The notes under the pieces were generated by a model. It was not told where the DNA came from, ran no database searches, and saw only the letters and a program-made list of their open reading frames with translations. Made by a program: the position numbers and the translations under genes. This document shows positions 16,045 through 25,600 of a stretch of 34,850 nucleotides of DNA, piece by piece (positions within the stretch are counted from its first letter, which is position 1; every line of letters begins with the position of its first letter). The stretch is from contig DVEB01000124.1 of NCBI GenBank assembly GCA_015295905.1, positions 1-34,850 on the forward strand, given 5' to 3'. Origin of the DNA: Synechococcales cyanobacterium M55_K2018_004 (GTDB lineage: Bacteria > Cyanobacteriota > Cyanobacteriia > Elainellales > Elainellaceae).

Positions 16045-17298
16045 ATGACACACTCAAAATTCCGCTTAGGCGTAGTTTTTACCCACCCCACGCAGCACCA
16101 TGGCCCGCTCTGGCGCAAGTTGAGCGAACAACCTGAGCTTTCGATTAGGGTGCTGTACCTTTCAAACGAAAACCAAACGACGGGCGATAGCTTGCTTGGT
16201 AATAATGCCCAGGCGTGGGATGTAGATCTGACTAGCGGCTATGACTACGAATATCTCAAAGACCTGTCGGGCAAAGTACCCACACAGCGTAGAAAAAATG
16301 TCATTAGTCCGGGACTGATTAACCAACTCACCCGCGACAACTTTGATGGCATTTTCATGCAGAGTTTCGTCAACTATTCCTATCGATTGACGGCGCTACT
16401 CTGTAAACTGCGAGGCATTCCGTTGATTATGCAGAATGATGCAACCATCATGTCGGATATGCGCTATAGCCGTAGCCGTCGGATTGTTATGTCCTTTATG
16501 TATCCCTGGATGCTGAACTTGGCGGACTACTGGCTGTCTTGCGGGGATCACAACGAAATTCACCTGCGGCACTATGGTGTGCCCGACGAAAAGATTATCC
16601 GCGGCTGTCACCCGGTGGATGGCGATCGCTTTGTCCAAACCATTGCCCAACACCCCGAAGAGGTGCAGCGCATCCGCAAGGAACTTTCCTGGGACGAGAA
16701 TACGATTCTCTATGCTTTTTGTGCTAAGTATATCGAGCGGAAAAATCCCTTTGAATTTATTGAGGCGATCGCCAAGGCCCACCACAAAGACCCCCGCGTG
16801 CGCGGCATCATGCTGGGCGGTGGCACCCTGGAACATGCGATCAACGAACGACTAGCAACTATGAACGGCGAAGTCCTGAATGTGGGGTTCGTCAACCAGA
16901 GCAAACTCCCGCTGTACTACGGAGCCGTAGATGTCTTTGTTTGCCCATCGTGGATTGACCCCCATCCCTTAGTGGTGTCGGAGGCAATGGCTTCGGGATG
17001 TGCACCAATTCTGAGCGATCGCTGTGGCAACTGGGGCTATAGCGATACCGTGCGTCACCGCTATAACGGTCTGGTTTATCCCTGCGGGAATGTAGACGCA
17101 CTAGCAGCGGCAATGCTAGAGATGACGGATAGCGAAACACGACGGATGTATCAGGAGCGATCGAAAGAAGTCTTTTCGGAACAAGACCTGTACGCAGAAG
17201 TGCGGGCTTTTCTTGAAGTTGCCAAACGCATCCAACAAAAACAACAGCCTGCCAGTAAACGCACAACAAAACCACTGTCGGGTGCAGTTTCGACATGA
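16045..17298 (+). CDS. Family 4 glycosyltransferase, second of four
   Basis: This 417-residue GT-B enzyme begins MTHSKFRLGVVFTHPTQHHG. The N-terminal domain contains GIFMQSFVNYSYRLTALLCK. The donor domain has YAFCAKYIERKNPFEFIEAI, VLNVGFVNQSKLPLYYGAVD, CPSWIDPHPLVVSEAMASG (E-X7-E replaced by D-x-x-P-x-x-V-x-x-E) and CAPILSDRCGNWGYSD. The opening segment with HPTQHHGPLWRKL is typical of a subgroup found in capsule and EPS clusters. The gap to the next gene is 43 bp. The sugar and acceptor are unknown. Confidence 0.88.
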   Translation: MTHSKFRLGVVFTHPTQHHGPLWRKLSEQPELSIRVLYLSNENQTTGDSLLGNNAQAWDVDLTSGYDYEYLKDLSGKVPTQRRKNVISPGLINQLTRDNFDGIFMQSFVNYSYRLTALLCKLRGIPLIMQNDATIMSDMRYSRSRRIVMSFMYPWMLNLADYWLSCGDHNEIHLRHYGVPDEKIIRGCHPVDGDRFVQTIAQHPEEVQRIRKELSWDENTILYAFCAKYIERKNPFEFIEAIAKAHHKDPRVRGIMLGGGTLEHAINERLATMNGEVLNVGFVNQSKLPLYYGAVDVFVCPSWIDPHPLVVSEAMASGCAPILSDRCGNWGYSDTVRHRYNGLVYPCGNVDALAAAMLEMTDSETRRMYQERSKEVFSEQDLYAEVRAFLEVAKRIQQKQQPASKRTTKPLSGAVST

Positions 17299-17341
17299 GC
17301 TTCCCCGTCTATTTCAATGCACTGCAACAAGACAAACTGCC

Positions 17342-18583
17342 ATGAAAGTGTTGATTTCGGCATATTCCTGTGAACCAGGTCGCGGCTCTGAGCGGGGGGT
17401 CGGCTGGAACGTGGCGCGAGAAGTGGCCCGACGACACGAGGTTTGGGTGTTGACTCGTCCCGACGAGAGCAAGGCGGCGATCGAGGCAGAACTGACTGTC
17501 AACCCAATTCCCAACCTGCACTTTGTCTACTTCACCCTGCCCTTCTGGCAAGACAGCCTGCGCTGGGGACAATCTGGCGCGATGCAGATCCACTACTACC
17601 TGTGGCAGATCCAGGCTTACTTTGTGGCCAAAAAGCTGCATCAGGAAATTGGCTTCGACTTGGCGCACCACGTCACCTTTGTCAAATACTCGGCGCCTAG
17701 TCTGCTCTCGCTGCTGCCCATTCCCTTCATTTGGGGGCCAGTCGGCGGTGGTGAATCGGCTCCGGCTCCCTTCTGGAAAGACTTTGGCCTAAAAGCCCGC
17801 TGCTACGAACTGGCCCGCAATGTTGTCCGGGGCATTGGCGAACACGACCCGCTGGTGCGCCTGACAGTGAGGCAAAGCGCTGTGGTGCGGGCCACCACCG
17901 AAGATACTGCCCAGCGATTGTATGCTATGGGGGCTGACACGGTGCAGATCGTCCCAGAAGTGGGTCTGCTAGACGATGAAATTGATGTGCTGTCGCAATA
18001 TCCCATCCTAGATTCTCAACCGATCCGCTTCATTAGCATGGGACGACTGCTCCACTGGAAAGGCTATCACCTGGGAATTCGCGCCTTTGCCCAGGCCAAG
18101 CTGCCAGATGCAGAATATTGGTTGGTTGGGGATGGTCCCGAAATGGACAATCTGAAGTCTTTAGCACGAGAACTGGGAGTCGAACAACAGGTAAAGTTTT
18201 GGGGGCGTTTGCCGCGCGAAGCAACGTTAGAGCAGTTGAGCCAGTGTCATGTTTTGGTGCATCCCAGCCTGCATGACTCCGGCGGCTGGGTGTGCATTGA
18301 GGCGATGGCGGCGGGTCGTCCCGTGATCTGTTTGGACTTGGGTGGTCCCAAGGTGCAGGTGACAGAAAAAACAGGTTTTCGGATCGCTGCAAACTGGCCC
18401 GAACAGTCGGTGCAAGAGATGGCGATCGCCATGCAAAAACTAGCCGCCGACCCCCTGCTGCGAGTCCAGATGGGGCAGGCGGGTCGGCAACGGGTCAACG
18501 ACCACTTTAGCTGGAAAGTCGTGGGCGATCGCCTTAACGCTCTCTACCAAGAAACTGCCCATCGCACCCCGATCACGATCTAA
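17342..18583 (+). CDS. Family 4 glycosyltransferase, third of four
   Basis: This 413-residue protein begins MKVLISAYSCEPGRGSERGV, the start of a known GT4 subgroup. The glycine-rich acceptor loop is CEPGRGSERGVGWN. The donor half contains FISMGRLLHWKGYHLGIRAF, YWLVGDGPEMDNLKSLAREL, VKFWGRLPREATLEQLSQCH, and VHPSLHDSGGWVCIEAMAAG, in which Asp stands where the first Glu of E-X7-E usually is, as in this subgroup. An in-frame start at 17213 would overlap the preceding gene by 86 bp and lacks the family N-terminus, so ATG 17342 is preferred. The sugar is unknown. Confidence 0.9.
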   Translation: MKVLISAYSCEPGRGSERGVGWNVAREVARRHEVWVLTRPDESKAAIEAELTVNPIPNLHFVYFTLPFWQDSLRWGQSGAMQIHYYLWQIQAYFVAKKLHQEIGFDLAHHVTFVKYSAPSLLSLLPIPFIWGPVGGGESAPAPFWKDFGLKARCYELARNVVRGIGEHDPLVRLTVRQSAVVRATTEDTAQRLYAMGADTVQIVPEVGLLDDEIDVLSQYPILDSQPIRFISMGRLLHWKGYHLGIRAFAQAKLPDAEYWLVGDGPEMDNLKSLARELGVEQQVKFWGRLPREATLEQLSQCHVLVHPSLHDSGGWVCIEAMAAGRPVICLDLGGPKVQVTEKTGFRIAANWPEQSVQEMAIAMQKLAADPLLRVQMGQAGRQRVNDHFSWKVVGDRLNALYQETAHRTPITI

Positions 18584-18616
18584 TCCCTCACCAACAGCCA
18601 CAGAATCCAGAAGCCC

Positions 18617-19750
18617 ATGCACGTCCTCATCCCTGTCCTGCACCGCCCCACCCACCCCACGGGGGTCTGTCGCCATGCGGCCAACTTGGCGCAGGGACTC
18701 TCAGAACGAGCAGAGGTGAGTCAGGTGACGTTGGTGACTGGGAACTGGCAGGCCGATTACTTTGAAACAGAGTTTGGCTTGCGATCGCCCAAAATCACAG
18801 TCCTGCGGATTGCTATCGCGAATCGGGCGATCGCCCGTAACCGCTGGTATCTGTTGGACTTGCCACGACTGGCCAATCAATTGCAGGCGGATGTTGTGCA
18901 TCTAGCCTTTCCTATTCCATTAATACGTCGATGGTTCAACGCTCCGGTTGTTGCCACCATCCACGACCTATATCCCTACGAATGTCCAGAAAATTTTGGC
19001 TTTCCGAAAGTTTTGTTTAACCGCTGGTTCCTAGACTGGTGTGTCAACCGCTGTGATGGGTTGTGCTGCGTTTCTCAAGGCACGCTTGAGGGACTGAAGC
19101 ATTACTTTCCCAGCATTCACCAGCACAAGCCCACGGCTGTGATTTATAACTGTGTAGACTTGAGCACAATTGCCCCTCAAATTCCCTGCGCTTTACCATT
19201 TGGGGCAGAGACTCCCTTCATCCTTTGTGTCGCTCAGCACCGCAAAAACAAGAATCTCGATCTGCTCATCCAGTCTTTTGCAAACTTGCTCCAAGATGGC
19301 AGTTTGAGTCCTGCAACCTATCTCTGTTTGGTGGGGAGTGCTGGCCCTGAAACCGAAACCCTCCTGAATTTGACGATATCCCTTGGAATACGGGATCAGG
19401 TCGTCCTGCTTTCGGGCTTGCAGGATGGCGAACTGCGCTGGCTCTATGAGCATTGTCTGTTGTTTGCGATCGCCTCTGCCACCGAGGGGTTTTGTCTACC
19501 GTTGGTAGAAGCGTTGTCCCTCGGTTGCCGCGTAGTCTGTTCCGACATCCCCATCTTTCGAGAAGTCGGCTCCTCTGCCTGCCACTACTTCACCTTGGGT
19601 GACCAAGCGGTTCCAAATCTCGTCGGTGCGATCAAAAGTGCGATCGCTCAGCCCCAACCCGATTCCACCACCATTGACTCCCGCTTTTCAAAAAGCTACG
19701 TCACTGAGCAATACCTCAAGTTCTACCGCTGCGTCGGTGTAACTACATGA
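18617..19750 (+). CDS. Family 4 glycosyltransferase, fourth of four
   Basis: This 377-residue GT-B enzyme begins MHVLIPVLHRPTHPTGVCRH. Typical segments are VVATIHDLYPYECPENFG, GLCCVSQGTLEGLKHYFPS, FILCVAQHRKNKNLDLLIQS, LSGLQDGELRWLYEHC and ASATEGFCLPLVEALSLGCR with E-X7-E intact, then RVVCSDIPIFREVGSSA. It resembles mannosyl- or rhamnosyltransferases of the WbaZ/WbdB sort, but specificity cannot be read from sequence. Its TGA stop overlaps the ATG of the ligase/polymerase gene (ATGA at 19747-19750), a sign of translational coupling. Confidence 0.9.
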   Translation: MHVLIPVLHRPTHPTGVCRHAANLAQGLSERAEVSQVTLVTGNWQADYFETEFGLRSPKITVLRIAIANRAIARNRWYLLDLPRLANQLQADVVHLAFPIPLIRRWFNAPVVATIHDLYPYECPENFGFPKVLFNRWFLDWCVNRCDGLCCVSQGTLEGLKHYFPSIHQHKPTAVIYNCVDLSTIAPQIPCALPFGAETPFILCVAQHRKNKNLDLLIQSFANLLQDGSLSPATYLCLVGSAGPETETLLNLTISLGIRDQVVLLSGLQDGELRWLYEHCLLFAIASATEGFCLPLVEALSLGCRVVCSDIPIFREVGSSACHYFTLGDQAVPNLVGAIKSAIAQPQPDSTTIDSRFSKSYVTEQYLKFYRCVGVTT

Positions 19751-21174
19751 CTTATATCCGCTCCCTCCCCAAAAACGATGGCACCCTCAGCAACACCACG
19801 ATGTTGCTCTGGAGCTTTGCAACAGCTTTTTTCCCGCGCTTGTTTACCTACTTTGGTGCGCCTGCCATCCTCAACTTTGTTCACTTTGGGATTGTTCCGA
19901 TCGCTGCTGCCATCACACTCTGGACCTCTCGTGTGCGCGATCGCAGGCAAGTCAGAGTTGCACAAGATCTGCTGTGGGCGATGGGAATTCTCTTGGGCGT
20001 GATGATCACCAGCGCCATCATCAACCAGGCCAGCGTTGTAAACGTCTTCCTTTACTTCATGTTCCTGGCAGAACCGATGATGCTCATGGCTGCTCTGATG
20101 ATGGTGGAAATGGTAGGTGAACGGCTGGAAAAATTCAGGAAGTGGGTGGTGGGGTTTGCCTTTTTTAACCTCTTTCTAGTAGTCGTCCAGTCTATCCTGA
20201 TGCCGATTGGCATCTATCCCCGCCGAGGAGGGACATTGCAGGACAACATTGCTGGAGTGTTTGCATCGGGTGGAGGCAGCGCCGGAAACTATGTCTCGGC
20301 AACCGTTTCATTTTATTTTGCCCTCTATTTCTTGCAAACTTTTAAAAACGTTCCCCTTTGGATTAGAGTCTCAACCATTCTGCTTTCGCTTTACCAGCTT
20401 CAGGTCTCCGATTCCAAACAGACCCTGGCAACTTTTCTTGCGGGTGGTGTGCTGCTGGTAATCACAAAGCTCAAACGCCCGGGTAAATTTATTGGCTACT
20501 TGATCGTTGCGGTTATTGTCCTTTATCTGCTCTACTGGGCCTATCAAAACCTGCAAGAGGTTCCCTTTGTTCAGCACATTCGCAACTGGGCGGAACGGGA
20601 TGGGTTGTATGCCCCAGATGGCGAGGGAACCCAGACAAAGCTTGCCGCCTTTCGCATTATTCCGACTCACTACAAAAGTGTCCTGAATGTTTTATTTGGG
20701 TTAGGACCGGGGCATTCCGTCAGTCGGTTGGGGGGCTGGGTGTTACGAGACTACGAATCGCTGCTAATCCCTCTAGGAGCAACAGTTCACCCTGCCTCTG
20801 CTGAAGTATTTCGTGTGGTGTCGGATGGTTGGGTCGCACAGCAGTCCACAATTTTTTTCCCGCTGTTTACCTGGGCGGGCATCTGGGGAGATTTGGGTTG
20901 GCTTGGCCTCGCCGCCTATCTCTATATGGGGTGGATCGTCTGGAGTCGAGTTTGTGTGGATGATTTTGGTCGGTTTGTTGTGCTTTCCACAGTAGTGCTG
21001 GGCTTCATCCTGACGCAGATGGAAGAGCCAGGGCAGATGTTGACGGCAGCCTGTCTACTGGCGCTGCGCTGGCATGAGCACAACAACCAGGCAAGAAAAG
21101 TGCCTTCTGCCCCAAGACCTACAGGCGTTGCTCAGTATGAGCATAACTTTTTAGATAACGTGAATTCAGGATAA
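19747..21174 (+). CDS. O-antigen ligase / Wzy-type polymerase-like membrane protein
   Basis: This 475-residue protein has about ten hydrophobic segments and the large hydrophilic loop typical of the O-antigen ligase superfamily (WaaL, Wzy and relatives), roughly residues 275-370 with VLNVLFGLGPGHSVSRLGGW. These enzymes either polymerise lipid-linked repeat units or transfer the finished glycan to an acceptor, on the outer side of the plasma membrane. Which of the two applies is not decidable here. The start overlaps the preceding stop by 4 bp. The last six codons (DNVNSG) and the stop come from the left terminus of the copy 3 repeat element, so the original C-terminus was probably replaced. 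Confidence 0.82.
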   Translation: MTYIRSLPKNDGTLSNTTMLLWSFATAFFPRLFTYFGAPAILNFVHFGIVPIAAAITLWTSRVRDRRQVRVAQDLLWAMGILLGVMITSAIINQASVVNVFLYFMFLAEPMMLMAALMMVEMVGERLEKFRKWVVGFAFFNLFLVVVQSILMPIGIYPRRGGTLQDNIAGVFASGGGSAGNYVSATVSFYFALYFLQTFKNVPLWIRVSTILLSLYQLQVSDSKQTLATFLAGGVLLVITKLKRPGKFIGYLIVAVIVLYLLYWAYQNLQEVPFVQHIRNWAERDGLYAPDGEGTQTKLAAFRIIPTHYKSVLNVLFGLGPGHSVSRLGGWVLRDYESLLIPLGATVHPASAEVFRVVSDGWVAQQSTIFFPLFTWAGIWGDLGWLGLAAYLYMGWIVWSRVCVDDFGRFVVLSTVVLGFILTQMEEPGQMLTAACLLALRWHEHNNQARKVPSAPRPTGVAQYEHNFLDNVNSG

Positions 21175-21311
21175 GCTGCGATTCTCTCACCCGGAACTGC
21201 GACGAAATCCGTCTGTAAAGTAACAGTTTGTTGTGATGTCAAACGTGCGCACAGCGCACGTTTGACATCACAACAAACCAACTCACTAACTGACAGGGTT
21301 AGCAAACGTTA
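21156..21311 (+). repeat. Double-hairpin MITE-like element, copy 3 (rearranged)
   Basis: The left terminus, TAACGTGAATTCAGGATAAG, matches copies 2 and 4 closely. After about 45 bp of unrelated sequence comes a perfect 25-bp stem (21226-21250 with 21254-21278) and a 3-base ACA loop. Its arm sequence (GTTTGTTGTGATGTCAAACG...) is unlike the other copies. The right terminus appears split: AACTGAC at 21288-21294 and GTTA at 21308-21311 are separated by 13 bases. The conserved second hairpin is missing. The left end lies inside the O-antigen ligase reading frame and supplies its stop codon. Confidence 0.7.
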
Positions 21312-21436
21312 GATTAAGAGACGCACTCCGCATCTTATCCAAACATTCATCGTTCAGGTCTGCACCCCCTCTTTTGCTGTTGGTAAGGATTAGGGTAGGA
21401 TGCGGGGCAAGAAACTCATTGATTGTCCCAAGCCCT

Positions 21437-22384
21437 ATGGGTCACTCTGATTCATCAGAACCAAACAGCGATCGCTCTACCATTGCCATAGTCTGTGCTG
21501 CGGACAACCACTATGCCATGCCCCTAGCGGTGATGGCCTGCTCGGTTCTGGCAAACTTGCCTCAGCATTTGCATCTACTGCTCTTTATTATTGATGGAGG
21601 TATTCAAGCAGCCAATCGCCAGAAAATTCTGCGATCCCTCAGCGCAGTCGGGCAAAATCGCTGCGACGTGCGTTGGCTGCCCCCTCCCGATCATCTCCTC
21701 AAACAGGTGAAGATCTCAGAGCATATTACCCTCGCTTCCTACTATCGGCTGTTTATTGCTGACCTGCTGCCCACAGATCTAGAGAAAGTCATTTACCTAG
21801 ACTGTGATCTCATCCTCAATACAAACATTGAAAACCTTTGGAACTTGGATCTGGGCAACGATTATTTGCTGGCGGTTCAGGACTATCAACTGCCAACTCT
21901 GGAAGTTGGTTTGTTGAATTGCCAACAGTTACAGCTTCCTGGCAACTGGAAGTATTTTAATGCTGGTGTGTTGCTGGTGAACCTCAGGCGCTGGCGAGAA
22001 GCAAATGTCACATCCCAGTTGCTTGATTACTTGCAAAACAACGTTGAATCGATCCGCTGGCATGACCAGGATGTTCTTAACGCAGTCTGTGCTGGTGAAT
22101 GGGGCGAGATTGATCCCCGTTGGAACCAGACTCCCTTCATCTTTACATTTCCCAGTTGGACGGAGAGTCCTTTCGACGCAGACACCTTCCAGCAAATCAT
22201 CACAGACCCCTACGTCATTCACTTTGCCTCCCAGTACAAGCCATGGAATGTGTTTCGCTATCACCCTAGCCACAAGAAACTCTTTTACCGATATGTGGAT
22301 CGCTCTGCTTGGGCCGGTTATCGGTATAGCCTGTTGACAGCAGTCAAAAAACGCATCAAGCGCTTAGCATGGCTCAAACAGTAG
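21437..22384 (+). CDS. Family 8 glycosyltransferase
   Basis: This 315-residue GT8 enzyme (the LgtC/general stress protein A/glycogenin fold) has AIVCAADNHYAMPLAVMACS at its start, ITLASYYRLFIADLLPTDLE, and the metal-binding DxD in VIYLDCDLILNTNIENLW. Later come FNAGVLLVNLRRWREA, WHDQDVLNAVCAG and VIHFASQYKPWN with the conserved His/Lys of the family. Members usually transfer galactose or glucose with retention. The ATG at 21437 gives a natural start. It is separated from the rest of the locus by the 262-bp region carrying the copy 3 repeat, so it may have its own promoter. Confidence 0.9.
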   Translation: MGHSDSSEPNSDRSTIAIVCAADNHYAMPLAVMACSVLANLPQHLHLLLFIIDGGIQAANRQKILRSLSAVGQNRCDVRWLPPPDHLLKQVKISEHITLASYYRLFIADLLPTDLEKVIYLDCDLILNTNIENLWNLDLGNDYLLAVQDYQLPTLEVGLLNCQQLQLPGNWKYFNAGVLLVNLRRWREANVTSQLLDYLQNNVESIRWHDQDVLNAVCAGEWGEIDPRWNQTPFIFTFPSWTESPFDADTFQQIITDPYVIHFASQYKPWNVFRYHPSHKKLFYRYVDRSAWAGYRYSLLTAVKKRIKRLAWLKQ

Positions 22385-22452
22385 CCCAGATTCTATATCA
22401 TGGGCGGCAGTGTGCCACCCTTCTGCCTATGAAGCGCAGCCGTTCTCAGAAT

Positions 22453-22479
22453 GCCCCCCAAAAGTTAGGGGGCGCCCCC
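22453..22479. other. GC-rich hairpin between GT8 and the DUF4912 gene
   Basis: GCCCCC (22453-22458) can pair with GGGGGC (22468-22473) around a loop of nine bases, or the second arm can instead join the overlapping palindrome GGGGGCGCCCCC (22468-22479). It lies about 70 bp after the GT8 stop. A terminator or attenuator is possible, but no T-run follows. Confidence 0.35.
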
Positions 22480-22643
22480 CACGTTGCTAATGTTTGCGCG
22501 GCCAAAATCGCCCCCTGCATCCCTGCACATCTCCTGAAAAATTTTCGTCCACCAGTAACTTCTCCCCAAAGGAAGCACTATATAATTGGCACGTTCATTG
22601 TAAAAATAAATTAAACTTCGACCTTCAGGTTGCCCTATTAAAA

Positions 22644-25600
22644 ATGCTGCGAAAATCGTTATCTTTTGCTCCCCTAATGGTGGCGATCGCCCTATCGCCC
22701 ATTCCTGGATCGCTGATCAGCTACTTCGCCGCACCGCCAACGCTGGCCCAAACTGCAACTCCATCGCCCTTTGTGCTCCCGCGGGAAATTGCCAGCGGTA
22801 CCACCCTGCGAGTCGATGGCTCCGCCAGCATGGCGCGTCCCAACGAGGACATCAAGCGGCGGTTTGAACGTCGCTATCCGGGGACGACGGTCACGCTGGC
22901 AACTGATGGGTCAGATCAGGCAATTCAGAAGCTCTTGGCGGGCGAGGTTGATGTCGCAGCAATTGGGCGACCGCTGAGCGAGGCTGAGTTGGCACAAGGG
23001 TTGGTGCAGGTTCCCATTCAGCGAGAAAAGATTGCCATTATTCTAGGGCCAGACAATCCATTTCAAGGCAACCTGACCTTTGACCAGTTTGCCCAGATGT
23101 TTCGCGGTGAAATTACGAATTGGTCAGAGGTCGGAGGGCCGGATCTGCCTGTCCGGTTTATCGATCGTCCCGACGATAGTGATACTCGGCGGGCACTGAG
23201 CACCTACCAGGTATTCAAAGGCCGTCCCTTTGAAACTGGGGCAACGGCTACTCAGGTGGCTGACGACCAAACCGCTACCGTTATTCAGGCTTTGGGGAAC
23301 AGTGGCATCAGCTATGCGATCGCAGACCAGGTCGTGGGGCAGCCGAATGTCCGCGTCCTGGTGATGCATGGCACGTTGCCCGATGATCCCCGCTATCCTT
23401 ACTCACAGCCACGGGTCTACGTCTACCGTGGCACACCGACCCCCGCAGTGCAGGGATTTTTGGCCTTTGCCACGGTTCCTCCTGGGCAAGACCCCGCCGA
23501 AGCAAGTGCGCCAGTGGGTGCTGCCTCTCCGGCCCTACCCAGTCCCACCCCTGCGAGTCCTGTGACGGCCAGCCCAGAAGCCGTTCCTCCCGCAACCGTC
23601 GCCCCCTCTGAGGCGGCTGTTCCCCCTTCTACCAATATCGAAGGAGGAATCCCAGGCTGGCTGCCCATTGTCATTTTGGGTGCGCTGGCAGGGTTAGGCG
23701 CTTTAGTGTTGAGGGGGCGGGGTGGTTCTGCACCTCCAGCCACTTCATCGGCTGCAGCGCCCTCCCCTCCAATCACCCCACCGTCTCCCGCTGCTGTGCC
23801 CCCCATTGCAACCTCTACCTCAACGCCAACAGTGAGCGCCCCAGACGCCACAGTAGCAGAGCCTTCGGGTAGTATTCCCGCTGGCGCAGCAATCGCTGGG
23901 GCGGGTCTGGCCGGGGCAGCAGTGGTGGGGGCGGCGATCACAACACCCAAAAGCCGCATTGTTTTAACCCCCCGCAACTATGCCGATGCCTATGCCTACT
24001 GGGAAGCCCCTGAGGCCCACAAAGCCGAGGTACGGGCACAGGGGGGCAAGGATCTGAAGCTAAGGATTTATGATGTCACTGGCTTAGATCCAGAAGGTAC
24101 GCTCCCTGTTGCTTACCAGGAATACGCGGTGGCTGAAGAGGATGTCGATCGCCATGTGCCCATCATGACGAGCGATCGCGATTACTTAGCCGAACTGGGA
24201 TATACCACCCCCGACCGACAGTGGTTGCCCTTAGCTCGCTCAAACTCAGTGCGGGTTTCGGCAGCTCCTGGAGTGGCGGCGATCGCCCCTGAGCCAGCAT
24301 CTACCTCGCCAGTGGAAGCACCTGCTGCCGCACCTCCCGCTGTGGCCGCTCCCCCGGCGCCACCCATCAGCCCTCTGCCTGCACCAGAGCCGGAAGTGGC
24401 GCCAGTGGCAGAGCCTCCAACTCCACAGCCAGTCGCAGAAGCAGTGGCAGAAACCGTTGACCCCAGCCTTGCGCTTGGAGCCGCTGCTTTGGCAGCCGGG
24501 GCAGGCGCAGTACTAGCCAGTCGGGATGATGAAGACGAGCAGTCGCACGTCGAAGCAGCGAAATTTGACGTTGGTCAAACCGATCTGTCGAGTGAACAGC
24601 TTGCCGATGTGGACGAGGGGCTGCCCGACCTGCCCGATGGTTATGGCGAGAGTCGCATTGTGCTGTTGCCCCGCGACCCTCAGTGGGCTTACACCTATTG
24701 GGACACTCCCAACGAGCATAAGCTAGCTTTGCGCCAGCAGGGGGGTGAGCACTTGGCACTGCGATTGATGGATGTCACGGGGATCGATCTCAACGTCCAA
24801 CACCCGCACAGCATTCAGCAATACGATTGTGATGAACTAGCGCGGGACTGGTATCTACCAATTCCGGTGAGCGATCGCGACTATCTAGTCGAAATTGGCT
24901 ACTTGGCTGCGGATGGTCGCTGGCTGCTGCTAGCCCGTTCCAATACAGTCCGCGTCCCTCCGGTCTTCCCGTCCGACTGGCATGAAGATCTGTTCATGAC
25001 GTTGAGCTGGGATGAAAGCCTGGAAGGTAGGACCTTCATCACACTGGTTCCCCCCGGCCAACGGGTCACGGATACAGGGAATCCCATTTACGACGAAATC
25101 TTTGGCCTGGCAGAATCGGCGGAGTCGCAGCGGGTTGCCGGTTCGTTGTTTGGCTCAATGCAGCACGTCCCTGGCTCCCATGTGCCCGGTTCAGCGCAGC
25201 ATGTGCCCGGTTCAGCGCAACATGTACCTGGTTCAGCGCAGCATGTGCCCGGCTCAGCGCAGCATGTGCCTGGCTCAGTGCAGCACGTGCCTGGTTCGGT
25301 GCAGCACGTGCCTGGTTCGGTGCAGCGTGTGCCCGTGTCAGTGCAGCGTGTGCCCGTGTCAGTGCAGCACGTGCCTGGTTCGGTGCAGCACGTGCCTGGT
25401 TCTGCATTTGGCTCCATGCAGATGGCCTCTGGTGCGGCATTGAGTTCTGTCCCCATTACCAGAGTTCCGCCAATCCCGGCACCTGGAATTACGCCCGTGA
25501 GTTCCTATGTCTTCCCCTCTGGGGTGGGCATGGGCGTCGTCCCGACGTTTTCGGGACTGACCATGTCGGGGGTAGGAGTCTTTGGCTCTATGCCGCCCAT

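Noticed and set aside
23423-23977. 184-codon minus-strand frame rich in Ala, Gly and Pro.
   Set aside because: It is antisense to the Pro/Ala-rich linker of the DUF4912 protein, where GC-rich codons leave the opposite strand open.
25066-25456. Open minus-strand frames across the heptapeptide array (repeats such as GTCCTEP or NQARAA).
   Set aside because: They are produced by the 21-base repeat, which stays open in several frames; the plus-strand frame joins recognisable domains on both sides.
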